DNA from: Saprospiraceae bacterium
GTDB taxonomy: Bacteria > Bacteroidota > Bacteroidia > Chitinophagales > Saprospiraceae
Length of the DNA: 64,000 bases
Assembly: GCA_013214355.1 (NCBI GenBank)
Contig: JABSSL010000076.1
Coordinates: 95,096-159,095, forward strand
Reading direction: 5' to 3'
Position 1 is the stretch's first letter; each line of letters starts with the position of its first letter. A program made the position numbers and the translations under genes. Positions 62,801-64,000 of this stretch are shown piece after piece. A model generated the notes under the pieces. It did not search any database. It saw nothing but the letters and a program-made list of their open reading frames with translations, and was not told the DNA's origin.

Positions 62801-64000
62801 CTAGCTTAGAGGCAGAAGATGCGAGCTGTGGTTCTTCGGACGGGAGTATCACGATTAGTTTCCCAGATCATCCCACCCGAACTGCCATCGAGTTTAGTCT
62901 AGATGGCGGGGCATCCTATTTGGCCTCAGTTCCAGATAACTCTGGTTCAGTGACCTATAATAATCTAGCACCAGGCACCTATGAGGTCTGGGCGCGTTGG
63001 GGTGACGATGATTGTCCGACCTCTATCGGAAGTATAATGGTTGGTGAGGATCCAGAACCATCAGCCGTTATTAATGGTGGAGGTAGCGTTTGTTCGGGTG
63101 AGCCATTAAGTTTCAGTGCAGTGGATCAAGGAGTAGGCGTCAGTTATAGCTGGAACTTTGGAGCCAATGCCAGTCCTGCTACAGCTACGGGGATCGGTCC
63201 ACATATCGTGACCTATACACTTCCCAATAATCAAGTAGGGAATGGAGCGGCCACCGTTAAATTAACGGTGACTAAGGCCAATTGCTCAGATGTCAGTGAG
63301 GCACCCATTGTAATTTTGGATACGCCAGAAGCTTCTGTTAGTAGTACCGATCCAAGCTGTGGTGACGACAATGGTACAATAACCTTTACCTATCCTGATA
63401 ATCCTGATCGAAGTAACATTTCATTTAGTATTGATGGAGGCACTAGTTTCCCTTACACTGTAGCTGATAATTCTGGCTCATTTACAGTTGAAGATCTGGC
63501 GGAAGGTAGCTATGATCTGGCGGCTCGTTGGGGAGATGGGGCATGTGCGACCGATTTAGGTAGCGCTACCTTGAATAATCAAGATGGTCCAAGTTTGGAG
63601 GTGAGCGATGACGTTGCTATTTGTTTAGGCGAAAGCACAACCTTGGTGGCGGAAGCTAGTGGCGGAACTGGAGAGTTGACCATCACTTGGAGTACAGGTT
63701 CTAATGCAACTAGTATTACGGTTGCCCCAGATGAGAATACGCTTTATTCGGTTACAGTGGAGGATGAAAACGGCTGTAAGACGACTAAGGAGATTACCGT
63801 TACAGTAAATCCTGTCCCAACAGTTTCTGTTCCAGACGATCAATCAATCTGTGACGGTCAGGTGGTTGAATTGACGGCGATCGCTAGTGGCGGAACTGGA
63901 GACTATGAATACAGTTGGAGTACAGGTGAGACTACCGCAATGATTAGTGTAAGCCCTAGTGTTAATACTGTATATACAGTGGAGGTGATTGATGAAAAGG
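59851..64000 (+). CDS. Giant secreted SprB-like adhesin, C-terminus beyond window
   Basis: The frame is open from ATG at 59851 (or 59758) to the right edge, at least 1383 residues. MRFFLTTLALFGASLFGSLA is a signal peptide, which supports the later start. The first part (about 30-180) is a carbohydrate-binding-like beta domain (NLIMNPSFEGSTLGWHSSGG). Ig/PKD-like segments with many Cys follow, then from about residue 900 tandem modules of two kinds. One is CEGESVTLTASASNGAG-type Ig-like (three copies, each ending TYTVSV or similar). The other is an 80-residue SprB-repeat-like module (FSLDGGASYLASVPDNSGSV, then FSIDGGTSFPYTVADNSGSF). SprB repeats are typical of gliding adhesins exported by T9SS. 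A C-terminal T9SS tail is expected past the edge. Confidence 0.88.
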   Translation, partial: MRFFLTTLALFGASLFGSLAIANSNEDLTCSCPDNLIMNPSFEGSTLGWHSSGGNLYYGTGYEVCGHNNGFLEATTSNAWFWQQVNSISAGTQIDLDFWAGTHRTSFNHFVRVAFYNSSGNYLSSESRQIDHDVDSGNTLKFYSISATAPSGTAYLRVEGYANGDYIKIDQVCLTKTVCDIHLTCEKNINNAGWSHDSDCSIHVCEGDHVRLSVNPNGLASYEWEGPNGFSLSSSSSDATISNSFELADAGIYSVTVTDSDGCTATTEIEVGLNSGCLPSGCLTRHVSNTSGCLQSSHYGFWLEGVPYSFDNGASFEEFPDGTALLQGKVNANDGSGKWFDVYAVFSGRTSSIPLGSPKHPNCYTANTSNWYYYTGIAGYIEGSEGSFNLEKRGEPFQVGKGANLNENVMGASGWFDAGGLNGDFNIRLNGSEGDPCVCNNVTSGGTIGVDQEGCANPTFDPDNIINKTLPSGGTGHIEYIWIKSTTSCVPPASLNDPNWSIIAGANAHSYNPGPLSETTCFIRCSRREGCDDYIGESNVITITVLDNCLDEPDDEVFVCGDGKKIDVYGVGDKCEPTSSISIPGTEFQNVVEITYMSNSQGDYITIDVDGTDYQLPEVESSGIYVYRGLIPGNANTITHDPTNACKYQSMVVYAFRNTSENLSPSMQFTDGFKAFNNIKTFSIPLASDTGPREVTVKLPISELTDDGRYLLAKAEAGGVEAQTIIYGPDLSLGNCCLDIVMLTLTDVPGSATSVNFTIDTRHRQNGQSVNGQSYIIAGGVSTTSECFECDAVIDRLAFYDTDAGTLGATIVDGASYNSSELPLNFNIEAVVSGATAGSVVFTDISGNMVGDHTENADPYRYKTDDTPLGLGAGTYTLKAKVFTKDDGDGVACDEITLTFTIVCDLAVNAGGDEEICEGESVTLTASASNGAGNVSYLWNTGATTPSITVSPGSTTTYTVSVSDHRGCQDSDEVKVTVNDRPQASLEAEDASCGSSDGSITISFPDHPTRTAIEFSLDGGASYLASVPDNSGSVTYNNLAPGTYEVWARWGDDDCPTSIGSIMVGEDPEPSAVINGGGSVCSGEPLSFSAVDQGVGVSYSWNFGANASPATATGIGPHIVTYTLPNNQVGNGAATVKLTVTKANCSDVSEAPIVILDTPEASVSSTDPSCGDDNGTITFTYPDNPDRSNISFSIDGGTSFPYTVADNSGSFTVEDLAEGSYDLAARWGDGACATDLGSATLNNQDGPSLEVSDDVAICLGESTTLVAEASGGTGELTITWSTGSNATSITVAPDENTLYSVTVEDENGCKTTKEITVTVNPVPTVSVPDDQSICDGQVVELTAIASGGTGDYEYSWSTGETTAMISVSPSVNTVYTVEVIDEK
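62821..63600 (+). repeat. Two SprB-repeat-like modules in the giant protein
   Basis: The segment from Cys-Gly-Ser-Ser-Asp-Gly (62824 on) to ARWGDDDC, and the segment from SCGDDNGTITFTYPD (63355 on) to ARWGDGACATDLGS, align residue by residue (GGASYLASVPDNSGS with GGTSFPYTVADNSGS). They are about 530 bp apart. A 20-nt identity, GCTAGTGGCGGAACTGGAGA, links the Ig-like modules near 63654 and 63883, a sign of recent tandem duplication. Confidence 0.75.

Overview
The window reads as chromosomal DNA of a gliding-type Bacteroidota, most likely a Saprospirales/Lewinella-like bacterium. The grounds are a complete gldK-gldL-gldM-gldN type IX secretion (T9SS) motor cluster preceded by a PorP/SprF gene, secreted proteins with a C-terminal T9SS tail or SprB-like repeats, a primary sigma factor without region 1.1, a FecI-type sigma/FecR/TonB-receptor unit, and promoters of the TAnnTTTG class. 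No tRNA, rRNA, CRISPR array, prophage or insertion sequence was recognised. The taxon is inferred from gene content, not from a marker-gene search.

Layout. 1-7.8 kb is mostly minus strand: a secreted Fn3-like protein cut by the window edge, a perfect 55-bp palindrome, an OmpA-family protein with calcium-binding TSP3 repeats, a small secreted protein (plus strand), a GHL10-type glycosidase and a helical-repeat protein. 7.8-9.15 kb has no protein gene but carries three tandem promoter-RNA-terminator units, here proposed as a small-RNA family. 9.2-18.5 kb holds rpe, a TonB receptor, small membrane proteins, the primary sigma factor, a TPR histidine kinase/LuxR regulator pair and an Lrp regulator. 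19-30.5 kb holds a C-terminal processing protease, an odd class II aaRS-like protein, the ECF sigma/zincin lipoprotein/FecR/STN-TonB receptor unit, a dienelactone hydrolase, an SH3 lipoprotein and era.

30.5-41 kb holds a T9SS cargo protein with dockerin- and cohesin-like parts, a stand-alone LytTR regulator, an HtrA protease and an acyl-CoA oxidase-like protein. Two intergenic clusters of G5-box RNA elements flank the last three genes. 41-47.9 kb holds a glucosaminidase, an S24-type repressor overlapping a response regulator, a convergent TPR histidine kinase and a YyaL/DUF255 protein. 48-54 kb is the T9SS cluster, with strong hairpin terminators after gldK, gldM and gldN. 54-59 kb holds a superfamily 1 helicase, an ABC exporter and a LytTR regulator with a degenerate receiver. 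From 59.85 kb to the edge runs a giant secreted adhesin-like protein.

How the parts fit. The GldKLMN/PorP machine should export the 973-residue cargo and probably the terminal giant protein. The ECF sigma factor and FecR should control the STN-type receptor, with a lipoprotein zincin placed between them. The most unusual structure is in the non-coding DNA: the tandem RNA units at 7.9-9.1 kb, with identical promoter spacing, and the G5-box elements at 33.8-34.1 and 38.5-38.7 kb.
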